A stretch of DNA of 36,211 nucleotides from Novosphingobium sp. (lineage in GTDB: Bacteria; Pseudomonadota; Alphaproteobacteria; Sphingomonadales; Sphingomonadaceae), in assembly GCA_029247785.1 (NCBI GenBank), contig JAQWKP010000215.1, forward strand, positions 1 to 36,211, written 5' to 3'. This document shows positions 20,501-27,411 of the stretch, one piece after another. Under the pieces are notes generated by a model. The model ran no database searches. It was not told where the DNA came from and was given only the letters and a program-made list of their open reading frames with translations. Position 1 is the first letter of the stretch; every line of letters starts with the position of its first letter. A program made the translations under genes and the position numbers.

Positions 20501-20512
20501 TTGTCCCGTCAT
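17504..20512 (-). CDS. large membrane-anchored coiled-coil protein (TipN-like architecture)
   Basis: This 1002-residue protein starts with a strongly acidic stretch (about residues 15-58). Two membrane segments follow, at about 60-82 (IPHALAGIAAISWTGFFGW) and 98-118 (SVPIMLISLGWLLLM). Nearly 780 residues of Ala/Glu/Arg/Ser-rich heptad-like sequence come next. The C-terminal 120 residues look less repetitive, with SWAAYLRGDRGIFTRRAV and TLLSSDMGKLYVALAQ. This layout resembles the Caulobacter cell-pole marker TipN (two N-terminal membrane helices plus a long coiled coil), but I cannot confirm homology; automatic labels such as ATPase or chemotaxis protein would not be supported, as no nucleotide-binding or MCP hairpin motif is visible. 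It diverges from the Hpt-like gene over a 70-base region with CtrA-like half-sites. It probably acts as a membrane scaffold; this is inference. Confidence 0.75.
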   Translation of the reverse strand: MTGQNRIIAFGSGDEKAPAEGTQIEMEEGSELLLTDTIDEESDWTVEADDLEEESGSHSFLAWIPHALAGIAAISWTGFFGWARWSELQLGLTPAGWAGLITQWSVPIMLISLGWLLLMRNSRRESNRFGNAARLLSDESSRLEARLLTVNRELSLAREFLASQSRDLEALGRMASDRLSHNADRLQELVQDNGERVEAIGSVSEAALENMEKLRGQLPVIASSAKDVTNNIANAGRTAKVQIEEMIDGFNRLNEFGQACSREIIVLRKHTSETIEEFQRHCDQMANVATTHFAALNKEGAEFRTQLEMREVEALGTIRSRAKALGEELDEAKEIVERQEEERLASLRTRLSELRYEGTAISDSLLESEKQALEEWQSGLAAFETGHTEVFSAMQDAQEHLAASAQSRLQDFARDAENIEARLVQSSESFSTGLEQLRIDADVSNSQWITGLSERIKAVSREIAGRGQVLGTELDQQQEALQARHVQVMAELSEKSATLDAELSDRASAMLSQVALHQGRLEDRHANLIKDLSERFEALDKEATRRGQTISVEIERRRSELTEGEEQAVAGLGKLLTHLAAEIGTRLSRHQQQGAEISQTAGEVTAELEASGQRLGELASRGDEARESISDGMKSITTGVFHAQSLLGRAEEGVASLTDASVRLLELINASAENSRAELPEALKFSEERLTTIENRIAHLGEALEQAGGTGNAMADRIESSGETLIALTSQAEALHQTLNDRGVEQNETFAALLRSLEELDEHSERIAGKAQAELSQALEKLSQSARDTVAAIDETGASSINALAERLGAVSAEAIDRAIRISTAEASGKLEQAAAHASGVSREATIQLRDQLAAVSELVGNLEQRVTHARERAEEQVDNDFSRRVALITETLNSNSIDIAKALSTEVSDTSWAAYLRGDRGIFTRRAVNLIDSSDAKSIQQVYERDQDFREHVSRYVHDFEAILRQVLSTRDGHALGVTLLSSDMGKLYVALAQGIERLRD

Positions 20513-20542
20513 TCCCCTGAAATACCAAATCTTACCAGGAGA

Positions 20543-20572
20543 TAAACCCTAGATTAACCATGAGCGGGTTAA
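20543..20572. promoter_or_regulatory. CtrA-like half-sites in the divergent region before the Hpt-like gene
   Basis: TTAACCAT occurs at 20554-20561, 29 bases before the ATG of the Hpt-like gene. Eleven bases upstream of its first T is TAAA, so the spacing fits the CtrA consensus TTAA-N7-TTAA with one mismatch. On the other side GGTTAA at 20567-20572 makes an inverted repeat TTAACC-N7-GGTTAA, which could serve the coiled-coil gene on the opposite strand. CtrA binding is inferred from the motif only. Confidence 0.4.
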
Positions 20573-20582
20573 GCAGCATCCC

Positions 20583-20885
20583 ATGGCATTCGAGTCAGGA
20601 ACCCTGGAAACGACCATCGCTGCTGCTGCTGGCGACGATCCGGCGCTGATTTCCGAGCTACGCGCTGCGTTTATCGAGAGTGTTGCGCGGCAGGTTGATT
20701 TGCTCTCGCGATCACGTTGCGACGGCAATTGGCATGTCGCTGCCATGCGGCTGAAAGGGCTTGCTGCAAGCTTTCATGTCGAAAAACTGATTGCCCTTTC
20801 CGAAGAGGCCTTGCAGGCTGCGCCCGGCGAGCCGGGCATTGTGCGGCATCTTCAAGCATTTGTGAAAGAATTCTCGGCAGATTGA
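20583..20885 (+). CDS. Hpt-like domain protein lacking the phospho-accepting histidine
   Basis: This 100-residue all-helical protein resembles a single histidine phosphotransfer (Hpt) domain. Residues 49-74 follow the Hpt pattern around its second helix: NWHVAAMRLKGLAASFHVEKL, written here in parts as NWHVAAMRLKG and LAASFHVEKL. In active Hpt domains the motif reads AHxLKG; here the histidine position is Met55 (AMRLKG). A histidine at 51 is one helical turn earlier and is not the usual site. The domain is therefore likely unable to relay phosphate in the standard way and may bind a partner instead. It is followed by a 133-base gap and the nucleotidyltransferase-like gene. A CtrA-like motif lies 29 bases before the ATG. 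Hpt fold assignment is moderately sure. Confidence 0.72.
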   Translation: MAFESGTLETTIAAAAGDDPALISELRAAFIESVARQVDLLSRSRCDGNWHVAAMRLKGLAASFHVEKLIALSEEALQAAPGEPGIVRHLQAFVKEFSAD

Positions 20886-21018
20886 TTTCGATGCAGGCCA
20901 GGCAATTGCCTGTTCATGACCCAAAAAATTTGCTGTCGCGTCACTTTCTGCGGATAACCCGTTCCCACTTTTCCGCGCGATGCTATAGAACCTGAGCGCT
21001 GCTGCCTGGAGAAGCACG

Positions 21019-22215
21019 CTGCGGATCGCATTGCTCGCCATGATGGACGACGGATCGTCGGGACAGGCCGTCCCGCGCGCGTTTCTGCGCATTGGTGGAG
21101 CTACCCTGGCCCAACACCAGCTGGGTGTGGCTCGGGCGCTCGGTTGCCAACATCTTGTTTGCCTTGCAGCCGGCATGGTCCCGGAATTGATTGCGCTCCA
21201 ACACGAGGTCGAAGCGTCGGGAATGAAGTTTCATATCCTCGCCGATGCCAGGGGTTTATCGGCCATTGTTGCAGCAGGTGATGAACTATTGGTGCTGAGC
21301 GCAGGCCTGTTGGCTGATCCCGAGACAGTTGCCAGCCTGATCGAAAGGCCGGTTGTGCTTGTGCAACCCGCCGAAGCGGCAGCCGAAGCAGGATTTGAGC
21401 GCATTGATCTCAACTACGCTTGTGCCGGGGCAATTCTCATTGCCGGCAATCTCGTCGAAGGTCTTCACGACATTCCATCCGATTGTGACGTTGCCTCGGC
21501 ACTGACCCGGCTAGCGCTTCAACAGGGCGTCCTGCGCCTCGAGGTGCCTGCCGGAAAGCGCGCGGGCACACGCTGGAGGATGGTGGAGAATGAATCCCAG
21601 GCACATGCGATCGAGAATGAATGGCTCAACCACGCGCTCGGCCCCAGACAAAGCAAGTCCCCGGGATTCTTTCTTGCCCGTACAGCCGCACTAACATTGG
21701 GTCCGTCGCTTCTTCACTCGGGCAATGGGGGAAGTGTCGCAGCCTTGTCGGTTCTTGCAGGATTGGCAATCGCTCTGGGAGCGGGATGGATCGGAATGGG
21801 TGCACTGGCATTCCTGGCTTGCGCAATTGCCTGGGTGCTGTTCGAACTCCACCGCTTGCTCGGCAAGGTGGAGCAGCAATTCTCAGGCTCTCCGGTTTCC
21901 GCACTTGTCCGGCTTGATGCGCTGGGTTGGTTATATGATTGCGCAGTCGTACTGCTGTTGACTTGGCTATCATCTCGCGGAGCAGGCACTCCTCTTGCAG
22001 AGCATGTCTTTGCCCCGATCATGCTGATTTTGATGCTGCGGATTGCGCCCCATAATCCGCGAGCCAGTCAGACGAATTGGATCAAGGATCGCGCGATTCT
22101 GGCAACGGCCCTTGCCGTGGCGGCCATTCTGGGGACAATTCCCTTAGTAGTCCAGATACTTGCAGTTGGTCTGGCCGTTGCAGCGATTGCCCTTCGGACT
22201 GGCCCGACAAAGTAG
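21019..22215 (+). CDS. nucleotidyltransferase-like domain fused to a membrane domain
   Basis: The N-terminal 230 residues resemble a degenerate nucleotidyltransferase fold: RIALLAMMDDGSS, then VPRAFLRIGGATLAQHQL and ARALGCQHLVCLA, matching the general pattern of a sugar-nucleotide or inositol-phosphate cytidylyltransferase start but lacking the GxGxR loop. The C-terminal 170 residues hold about five or six membrane segments. I looked for the CDP-alcohol phosphotransferase signature (DGx2ARx8Gx3Dx3D) and did not find it, only VRLDALGWLYD. Start choice: the first ATG is at 21052, but GGAGAA at 21008-21013 is correctly spaced (5-6 bases) only for CTG at 21019, which gives MRIALLAMMDDG; TTG at 21031 is the next option. 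A CTG start is rare, so it is a proposal. Function is unknown; a role in lipid or envelope synthesis is possible. Confidence 0.65.
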   Translation: MRIALLAMMDDGSSGQAVPRAFLRIGGATLAQHQLGVARALGCQHLVCLAAGMVPELIALQHEVEASGMKFHILADARGLSAIVAAGDELLVLSAGLLADPETVASLIERPVVLVQPAEAAAEAGFERIDLNYACAGAILIAGNLVEGLHDIPSDCDVASALTRLALQQGVLRLEVPAGKRAGTRWRMVENESQAHAIENEWLNHALGPRQSKSPGFFLARTAALTLGPSLLHSGNGGSVAALSVLAGLAIALGAGWIGMGALAFLACAIAWVLFELHRLLGKVEQQFSGSPVSALVRLDALGWLYDCAVVLLLTWLSSRGAGTPLAEHVFAPIMLILMLRIAPHNPRASQTNWIKDRAILATALAVAAILGTIPLVVQILAVGLAVAAIALRTGPTK

Positions 22216-22219
22216 ACGG

Positions 22220-22238
22220 CTAACAAGTATTTAACCAT
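22220..22238 (+). promoter_or_regulatory. CtrA-like box before the helical protein gene
   Basis: CTAA at 22220-22223, seven bases, then TTAACCAT at 22231-22238 matches the CtrA consensus TTAA-N7-TTAA with one mismatch. It starts 27 bases before the ATG at 22258 when measured from TTAACCAT, nearly the same distance as the motif before the Hpt-like gene. The short distance would suit a leaderless or very short 5' leader. Inferred from the motif only. Confidence 0.4.
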
Positions 22239-22257
22239 CAAGTTCTATGGCATTAGC

Positions 22258-23211
22258 ATGATCGACGCAGCTGTGAATTCCGTGAGCCTGGAATCTGTCG
22301 AGGCGGTCCTGCGCGAGGAATTGGCGCGGGGTGACGCCATGACCGATACCGTCGTGCCGATTTTGCGGCATTTGCTCGGCAATGACGGAAATTCCATCTT
22401 TAGCGATGAAGTGGTCGCCAGCGTGCGTGGCATGATGACCGATATTGCCTGCCAATTGCTCGATAAGTTGAACGAAGTGTCCGGAGACCAGCCTGACCCT
22501 GACGACATCAGTGCCCTGACTGACGCATTTATTACGAATGCGGCGCTTGTCGGTCATGTGCATGCACTCGCGCTGGAAACCCAATTTACCAACAGATTGC
22601 ATGCAAAGCTGGCGTTGGATCCGGTGCTTTCTCCCTTGCTCCAGGCGCTGATAGCGTCGCAGGACGAAGCGACGGCGAGCCTTGCCATGAAATTGCTCGC
22701 AGCGCAGGCGCGATTCTGCCAGTCACAGCGGCGTATGCAACTGCCTCTGAATGAGCTGCCAGGCGATTTGCTGCACAGTGCATTGCTCAGCATGCGGACA
22801 TTGGCGGGAACCGAACCCGAAGTTGATGAGCGGGCCGCAGCGGCAGAAGCACAGATCAGATTGGGCTATGATGAGGCCGCGACCCGGCTTGGACTGATTT
22901 CGCGTCTTGTCGAAGGGATGGCCAGCGGTGCGATTGCGGCGCTGGCGGTCCGCCATGCTGGCGCCTCGATATTCCTTTCCGCAGTGGCAATCGGATCGGG
23001 ACAGGATCGCGATACGGCAGTGTTTTCTACCGACGAAGCACAGGCCGCGCGCCTAGCCCTGGGGCTACGTGCCGCCGGGCTCAAGCAACAGGCGATCGAG
23101 GAGCAGTTCCTTGCGCTCCACCCCGAGGTCTGCCTTCCCGAGGGATTTGATCGGCTGACTTCTGACCGGTCTGCAGCAATCCTCTCCGTTGCCAGCTACC
23201 GCGGAGGATGA
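22258..23211 (+). CDS. conserved-looking helical protein of unknown function
   Basis: I do not recognise this 317-residue protein with confidence. It has no signal peptide or membrane segment and looks almost entirely alpha-helical, with repeated helix pairs rich in Ala, Leu and Glu, similar in feel to HEAT-like or DUF2336-type proteins. Cys is rare and no catalytic motif is visible. The ATG at 22258 has no good Shine-Dalgarno sequence, but a CtrA-like box lies just upstream. It is immediately followed by the histidine-kinase-like gene, whose GGAGG ribosome-binding site lies in its last codons, so the two are probably translated together and may work together. Confidence 0.65.
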   Translation: MIDAAVNSVSLESVEAVLREELARGDAMTDTVVPILRHLLGNDGNSIFSDEVVASVRGMMTDIACQLLDKLNEVSGDQPDPDDISALTDAFITNAALVGHVHALALETQFTNRLHAKLALDPVLSPLLQALIASQDEATASLAMKLLAAQARFCQSQRRMQLPLNELPGDLLHSALLSMRTLAGTEPEVDERAAAAEAQIRLGYDEAATRLGLISRLVEGMASGAIAALAVRHAGASIFLSAVAIGSGQDRDTAVFSTDEAQAARLALGLRAAGLKQQAIEEQFLALHPEVCLPEGFDRLTSDRSAAILSVASYRGG

Positions 23212-23213
23212 GC

Positions 23214-24602
23214 ATGGTGGCCGATGGGGCCATACTCTCCCGTGCCGTCAGCGACGCCGATGACAGGCTGGTCCTCGCCGATGAGCTGTTGGCGAGCTTG
23301 CAATTGCGCTGCGGTGGCGAGCTTCCCGGCACAATTGCCATTCCCTCGCTGCTTGAGGTTGTCCGCAAGGTTCGGCGCTATCAGCTGAAATTGGCGCGAC
23401 AGGTATCGGGCCAAGATCATGAGGAAGCCTTTGGGGCCTGGGTCGAAGTGGAACCGCGCAGCGATGGCGAAATCGGGTGCGAAATCTTTCTGCGCAGTAT
23501 CCGCAGATCCGCTCTTCCCGAAGAGGCTTCGGACAGGGCCGAGGAGCGGCGCATTGCGATAGATCGCCATCTCGCCGAATTGACGGCAAGGCTCGATGGC
23601 AGGCAACGCTTGCTCGCGGTCGAAAGCGATGCGGCTGATCTGGCTGAATTGCGCGAAACCATGCTCGACGGAATTGGCGAGCTGTGGACGAACTTTGTCA
23701 CATTCAACGCGAACAGCCACCATCAGCCGCTGCATTGGCGGTTGCTGGATGGCGCGCAGGTTACGGTGGCCGGCTCAGCGCGCAGCTGGCGGGCGACCCT
23801 TATTCCCACGCCGGCTCCGGGATCAGAGCCGTCGGGCTTTGAACTGTTGCTGGTTTCGGATGAACCACTGCAAAGTGGGCCCGTGCAATTGGTTCATGAT
23901 CTCGCTCCAGTGCCTCCGGCCTTGATCGGCGAGGATATCGCTCCAGTGCTGCGTCAACCGATTGAGCGCATCAAAGCGAATGCCGAGACGATTCGGACGC
24001 GACTGGCCGGTCCATTGTCGCAGGACTATGCAAATTATGCCTCGGAAATATCGGCAGCTGCAGAGCACCTGCTCGGGCTGCTTGACGACCTTTCGGACCT
24101 GGAAGTCGTCGAAGCCCAAGGGTTTCTGACAGCATCGGACCATATCGATCTCGCTGACGTGGCGCGGCAGGCAGCAGGGATCCAATCTGTGCGAGCACAG
24201 GAGAAACAGATCAGCATCGATGTGCCAAAACCAGGAGACAGCCTTCCAGCAATCGCCGAATTTCGCCGGGTCCTCCAGATCCTTTTGAATCTACTAGGAA
24301 ATGCAATCAATTATTCGCCCGAAGGTTCGTCCATCTGGATCCGGATCGAAGAAGTCGAGGATCGCTCGAGAATAATCGTCGCCGACCAAGGGCCGGGACT
24401 CTCACCAGAGGCCACTAGGGTAATTTTCGAAAAGTTTGAACGGCTCGGACGAAGCGGTGACGGTGGTTCTGGATTGGGACTCTATATATCACGCAAACTC
24501 GCCCGAGCGATGGGCGGCGAGCTCAGCGTTGATAGCGCGCCGGGACAGGGTGCCCGGTTCTTGCTTGAGCTACCGGGCGATGGCGACAAGAGCGCACTGT
24601 AG
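23214..24602 (+). CDS. histidine-kinase-like protein with a degenerate H-box
   Basis: The C-terminal part is a clear HATPase_c domain: N-box LLNLLGNAINYSPEG, G1 VADQGPGLSPE, F-box IFEKFERLGRSGDG and G2 GSGLGLYISRKLARAMGG. The preceding helical region corresponds to a HisKA dimerisation domain, but where active kinases read SHELRTPL this one reads APVLRQPI, with proline (bases 23943-23945) in place of the phosphorylated histidine. The N-terminal 240 residues have no membrane segment, so the protein should be cytoplasmic; a PAS-like fold near residues 160-225 is possible but not certain. Start choice: GGAGG at 23203-23207 is six bases before ATG 23214; ATG 23208, which overlaps the previous stop, would have no room for it. 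It may bind ATP and act as a pseudokinase or signalling partner rather than as an autokinase. Confidence 0.8.
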   Translation: MVADGAILSRAVSDADDRLVLADELLASLQLRCGGELPGTIAIPSLLEVVRKVRRYQLKLARQVSGQDHEEAFGAWVEVEPRSDGEIGCEIFLRSIRRSALPEEASDRAEERRIAIDRHLAELTARLDGRQRLLAVESDAADLAELRETMLDGIGELWTNFVTFNANSHHQPLHWRLLDGAQVTVAGSARSWRATLIPTPAPGSEPSGFELLLVSDEPLQSGPVQLVHDLAPVPPALIGEDIAPVLRQPIERIKANAETIRTRLAGPLSQDYANYASEISAAAEHLLGLLDDLSDLEVVEAQGFLTASDHIDLADVARQAAGIQSVRAQEKQISIDVPKPGDSLPAIAEFRRVLQILLNLLGNAINYSPEGSSIWIRIEEVEDRSRIIVADQGPGLSPEATRVIFEKFERLGRSGDGGSGLGLYISRKLARAMGGELSVDSAPGQGARFLLELPGDGDKSAL

Positions 24603-24604
24603 GG

Positions 24605-24616
24605 CTGAAGCTTCAG
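24605..24616. other. 12-base perfect palindrome between convergent genes
   Basis: CTGAAGCTTCAG begins three bases after the stop of the histidine-kinase-like gene and ends 12 bases before the convergent gltA stop. It is perfectly self-complementary with no loop, and no T-run follows, so it is not a standard terminator. It may be chance. Confidence 0.3.
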
Positions 24617-24627
24617 GGGTTCGCCGG

Positions 24628-25914
24628 TCAACGCTTTCCGATGGGGGTGTAATCGCGCTTAACCGGCCCGGTATAGAGCTGGCGTGGGCGACCAATCTTC
24701 TGGGCTGGATCGGAGATCATCTCGTTCCATTGCGCAACCCAGCCAACAGTGCGCGCCAAGGCGAACAGCACGGTGAACATCGTAGTGGGGAAGCCAATCG
24801 CCGAGAGGATTATGCCCGAATAAAAATCGACATTTGGGAACAGCTTTTTCTCGATGAAGTACTCATCATTCAGCGCCAGCTCTTCAAGCCTGAGGGCCGT
24901 TTCGAACACCGGGTTCGTCACTTTCAGCGCGTCGAAAACCTCTCGAACGGTCTTCTGCATGACCGTCGCTCGTGGGTCATAATTCTTGTAGACGCGGTGA
25001 CCAAAGCCCATCAGGCGAAACGGATCGTTCTTGTCCTTCGCGCGCTCAATGAAGTGCGGGATCTTGTCGGGTGTGCCGATCTCGCGAAGCATGTTGAGTG
25101 CTGCCTCATTTGCTCCGCCGTGGGCGGGGCCCCAAAGGCACGCAATTCCCGCTGCAACACAGGCAAAGGGATTTGCCCCGGAGGACCCGGCAAGTCGCAC
25201 AGTGGAAGTGGAGGCGTTCTGCTCGTGATCTGCATGGAGAATGAATATGCGGTCCATCGCCTGCTCCACGGCCGGGTGCAGCTCATATTCCTCGGCGGGA
25301 ACACCGAATGTCATGCGCAGAAAATTGCCGGTGTAGGAAAGTGAGTTGTCCGGATAGAGGAAGGGCTGTCCGATCGAATATTTATAGGCAGCCGCTGCCA
25401 AGGTCGGCATCTTTGCGATCAGCCTGTGTGAACTAATCTTTCGATGTTCCGGATCGGCTATATCCGTGCTGTCATGGTAGAATGCCGAAAGCGCGCCGAC
25501 GACGCCACACATCACTGCCATCGGGTGTGCATCTCGTCGGAATCCGCGATAGAACTGAAGTAGTTGCTCGTGCACCATGGTATGGCGGGTAATCGTGGAG
25601 GAGAACTCGTCGAGCTCACCCTTGCCAGGCAGTTCACCGTTTAGGAGCAAGTAAGAGACTTCCATGAAGCTCGACTGCTCGGCGAGCTGGCCGATCGGAT
25701 AGCCACGATGCAGCAAGATGCCCTCTTCACCGTCGATATAGGTGAGCGCGCTTTCGCAGCTCCCCGTCGAAGTGAAGCCCGGATCAAAGGTGAACATCCC
25801 AGTTTGGCCATAGAGCTTGCGGATATCGATGACATCCGGCCCGACGCTGCCCTTCAGGACAGGAAAGTTGGTTACTGTCTCACCCGCACTTAATTTCGCT
25901 TGATCACCCACCAA
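24628..25914 (-). CDS. gltA: citrate synthase (type II)
   Basis: Citrate synthase condenses oxaloacetate and acetyl-CoA to citrate at the entry of the TCA cycle. The 428-residue product matches the length of the Gram-negative hexameric form. Active-site segments are visible: [15 protein letters not shown] near 227-241, [10 protein letters not shown] with H265, and [14 protein letters not shown] with H306. No frame damage is seen. The start is not ATG: TTG at 25914 and GTG at 25911 are adjacent and in frame; GGGGAG lies six bases before the TTG, so I chose it. The gene starts 11 bases after the gltX stop on the same strand, so the two are probably cotranscribed. It faces the histidine-kinase-like gene tail to tail. 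Confidence 0.97.
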   Translation of the reverse strand: MVGDQAKLSAGETVTNFPVLKGSVGPDVIDIRKLYGQTGMFTFDPGFTSTGSCESALTYIDGEEGILLHRGYPIGQLAEQSSFMEVSYLLLNGELPGKGELDEFSSTITRHTMVHEQLLQFYRGFRRDAHPMAVMCGVVGALSAFYHDSTDIADPEHRKISSHRLIAKMPTLAAAAYKYSIGQPFLYPDNSLSYTGNFLRMTFGVPAEEYELHPAVEQAMDRIFILHADHEQNASTSTVRLAGSSGANPFACVAAGIACLWGPAHGGANEAALNMLREIGTPDKIPHFIERAKDKNDPFRLMGFGHRVYKNYDPRATVMQKTVREVFDALKVTNPVFETALRLEELALNDEYFIEKKLFPNVDFYSGIILSAIGFPTTMFTVLFALARTVGWVAQWNEMISDPAQKIGRPRQLYTGPVKRDYTPIGKR

Positions 25915-25925
25915 AAAATACTCCC

Positions 25926-27383
25926 CTAAATACGTGGCCCTGCCGGTGCGTTCGCCTGCGCGGCAATGCGCGCGAGGCTCTCGTCTCGTCCAAGCAGAAC
26001 CAGAACATCAAAAATTCCTGGCGAAGTCGTCTGACCCGTCAGGGCTGCGCGCATAGGCTGCGCTAGCTTGCCGAGGCCCACACCGAGCTCTTCGGCCTTC
26101 GATTTCAGACTGGCTTCCAGCGTTGCGCTTGTCCAGTCCGTTTGTGCATCAAGCAGTGCGTGAATGGTGGCGAGCCGTTCACAGGCCTCGTTGGTTAGCA
26201 ATCCTTCTGCCTTTTCGGTCAATTCTAGTGGCCGTGTGGCGAAAAGAAATGCTGATCCCTCAGCCAGCTCGTCGAGGTCCTTGGCGCGTGTCTTGAGAAA
26301 TGCCATCGCCTGCGTGAGCAATCCGACATCGGGCTCGCCAGTGACCCGCTTGGCGGCGAGTTCGGCCAATCGCGTATCGTCCGCCTCGCGAATGTACAGG
26401 CCATTGAGGTTCTGCAACTTGGCCAGATCGAACCGAGCCGGCGACTTCCCGACACCGTCCAGATCAAAGAGTCTGACCGCGTTGTCGCGCGATATCACTT
26501 CCGTGTCACCATAGCCCCAGCCAAGGCGAAGCAGGTAGTTGAACAGGGCTTCCGGGAGGACCCCCATCTCGTCTCGATAGGCCTCGACGCCAAGCGCACC
26601 ATGTCTCTTGGAAAGTTTTGCGCCGTCAGAGCCGTGAATTAGCGGGATATGGGCGTAGACCGGCTCGTACCATTTGCCCTCAATTCCATTCATTGCTCGG
26701 ATGATCGGCAATTGGCGAAAGGCGTTGTTGAGATGGTCATCGCCGCGGATGACATGGGTAACTCCCATATCGTGATCATCGACCACTGCGGCGAGCATAT
26801 ATGTCGGCGTGCCGTCCGAGCGTAAGATGATGTAATCGTCGATCTCGGCGTTGGCGACACGGACAGGGCCCTGGACGGCATCCTCAATGATCGCTTCACC
26901 ATCGCCCGGGGTTTTTAGACGAACAACGAAAGGTGCGCCGGGCGGTGCCTGCGATGGATCACGGTCCCGCCAACGGCCATCATAGCGCAGTGGCTGTTGT
27001 GCCGCGCGCTGTGCGGCGCGCATTTCCCCAAGCTCTTCCTGAGTTGAGTAGCAACGATAAGCATGATCATGCGCGAGCAGCAATTCGGCGACTTCAACAT
27101 GCCGGGCACCACGTTCTGACTGAAAGACGGGCGGTTCGTCCCAATCCATCCCAAGCCAGCCAAGGCCATCGATGATCGCATCGATGGCTTCCTGAGTTGA
27201 CCTTGCTCGGTCAGTATCCTCGATCCTGAGCAGTGCCTTGCCGCCATGATGGCGAGCAAACAGCCAATTGAAAAGGGCAGTCCGGGCCCCGCCAATATGA
27301 AGGAACCCAGTGGGCGAGGGCGCAAAGCGCGTAACGACGGGATGCTGTCGCACCGTTCCGCCTTTCTCGCCTGCGCTTGTCAT
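25926..27383 (-). CDS. gltX: glutamyl-tRNA synthetase
   Basis: GluRS charges tRNA-Glu with glutamate, and in organisms lacking a glutaminyl-tRNA synthetase often tRNA-Gln as well. The 485-residue class I synthetase has the HIGH-type motif HIGG at 29-32 within [20 protein letters not shown], and the KMSKS-type motif KLSKR at 256-260. The tRNA-binding and anticodon-binding region follows, with normal total length. The ATG at 27383 gives a short polar N-terminal extension (about 15 residues) before [10 protein letters not shown]. It diverges from comEC with only 28 bases between start codons, so one of the two promoters must overlap coding sequence. gltA follows 11 bases downstream. Confidence 0.96.
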   Translation of the reverse strand: MTSAGEKGGTVRQHPVVTRFAPSPTGFLHIGGARTALFNWLFARHHGGKALLRIEDTDRARSTQEAIDAIIDGLGWLGMDWDEPPVFQSERGARHVEVAELLLAHDHAYRCYSTQEELGEMRAAQRAAQQPLRYDGRWRDRDPSQAPPGAPFVVRLKTPGDGEAIIEDAVQGPVRVANAEIDDYIILRSDGTPTYMLAAVVDDHDMGVTHVIRGDDHLNNAFRQLPIIRAMNGIEGKWYEPVYAHIPLIHGSDGAKLSKRHGALGVEAYRDEMGVLPEALFNYLLRLGWGYGDTEVISRDNAVRLFDLDGVGKSPARFDLAKLQNLNGLYIREADDTRLAELAAKRVTGEPDVGLLTQAMAFLKTRAKDLDELAEGSAFLFATRPLELTEKAEGLLTNEACERLATIHALLDAQTDWTSATLEASLKSKAEELGVGLGKLAQPMRAALTGQTTSPGIFDVLVLLGRDESLARIAAQANAPAGPRI

Positions 27384-27411
27384 TACCAGAACCTTCCTGT
27401 CCTATGGTCAC

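Noticed and set aside
19794-20552. 252-residue open frame on the + strand
   Set aside because: Antisense to the N-terminal part of the coiled-coil gene and Ser/Arg-rich; no domain.
20961-20989. Possible promoter with extended -10 TGCTATAGA before the nucleotidyltransferase-like gene
   Set aside because: The -10-like sequence is fair, but no acceptable -35 sequence lies at 16-18 bases upstream, so I do not call it.
24436-25344. 302-residue open frame on the + strand
   Set aside because: It overlaps the end of the histidine-kinase-like gene in another frame and runs antisense to gltA, whose active-site motifs are intact. Its translation has no recognisable domain.
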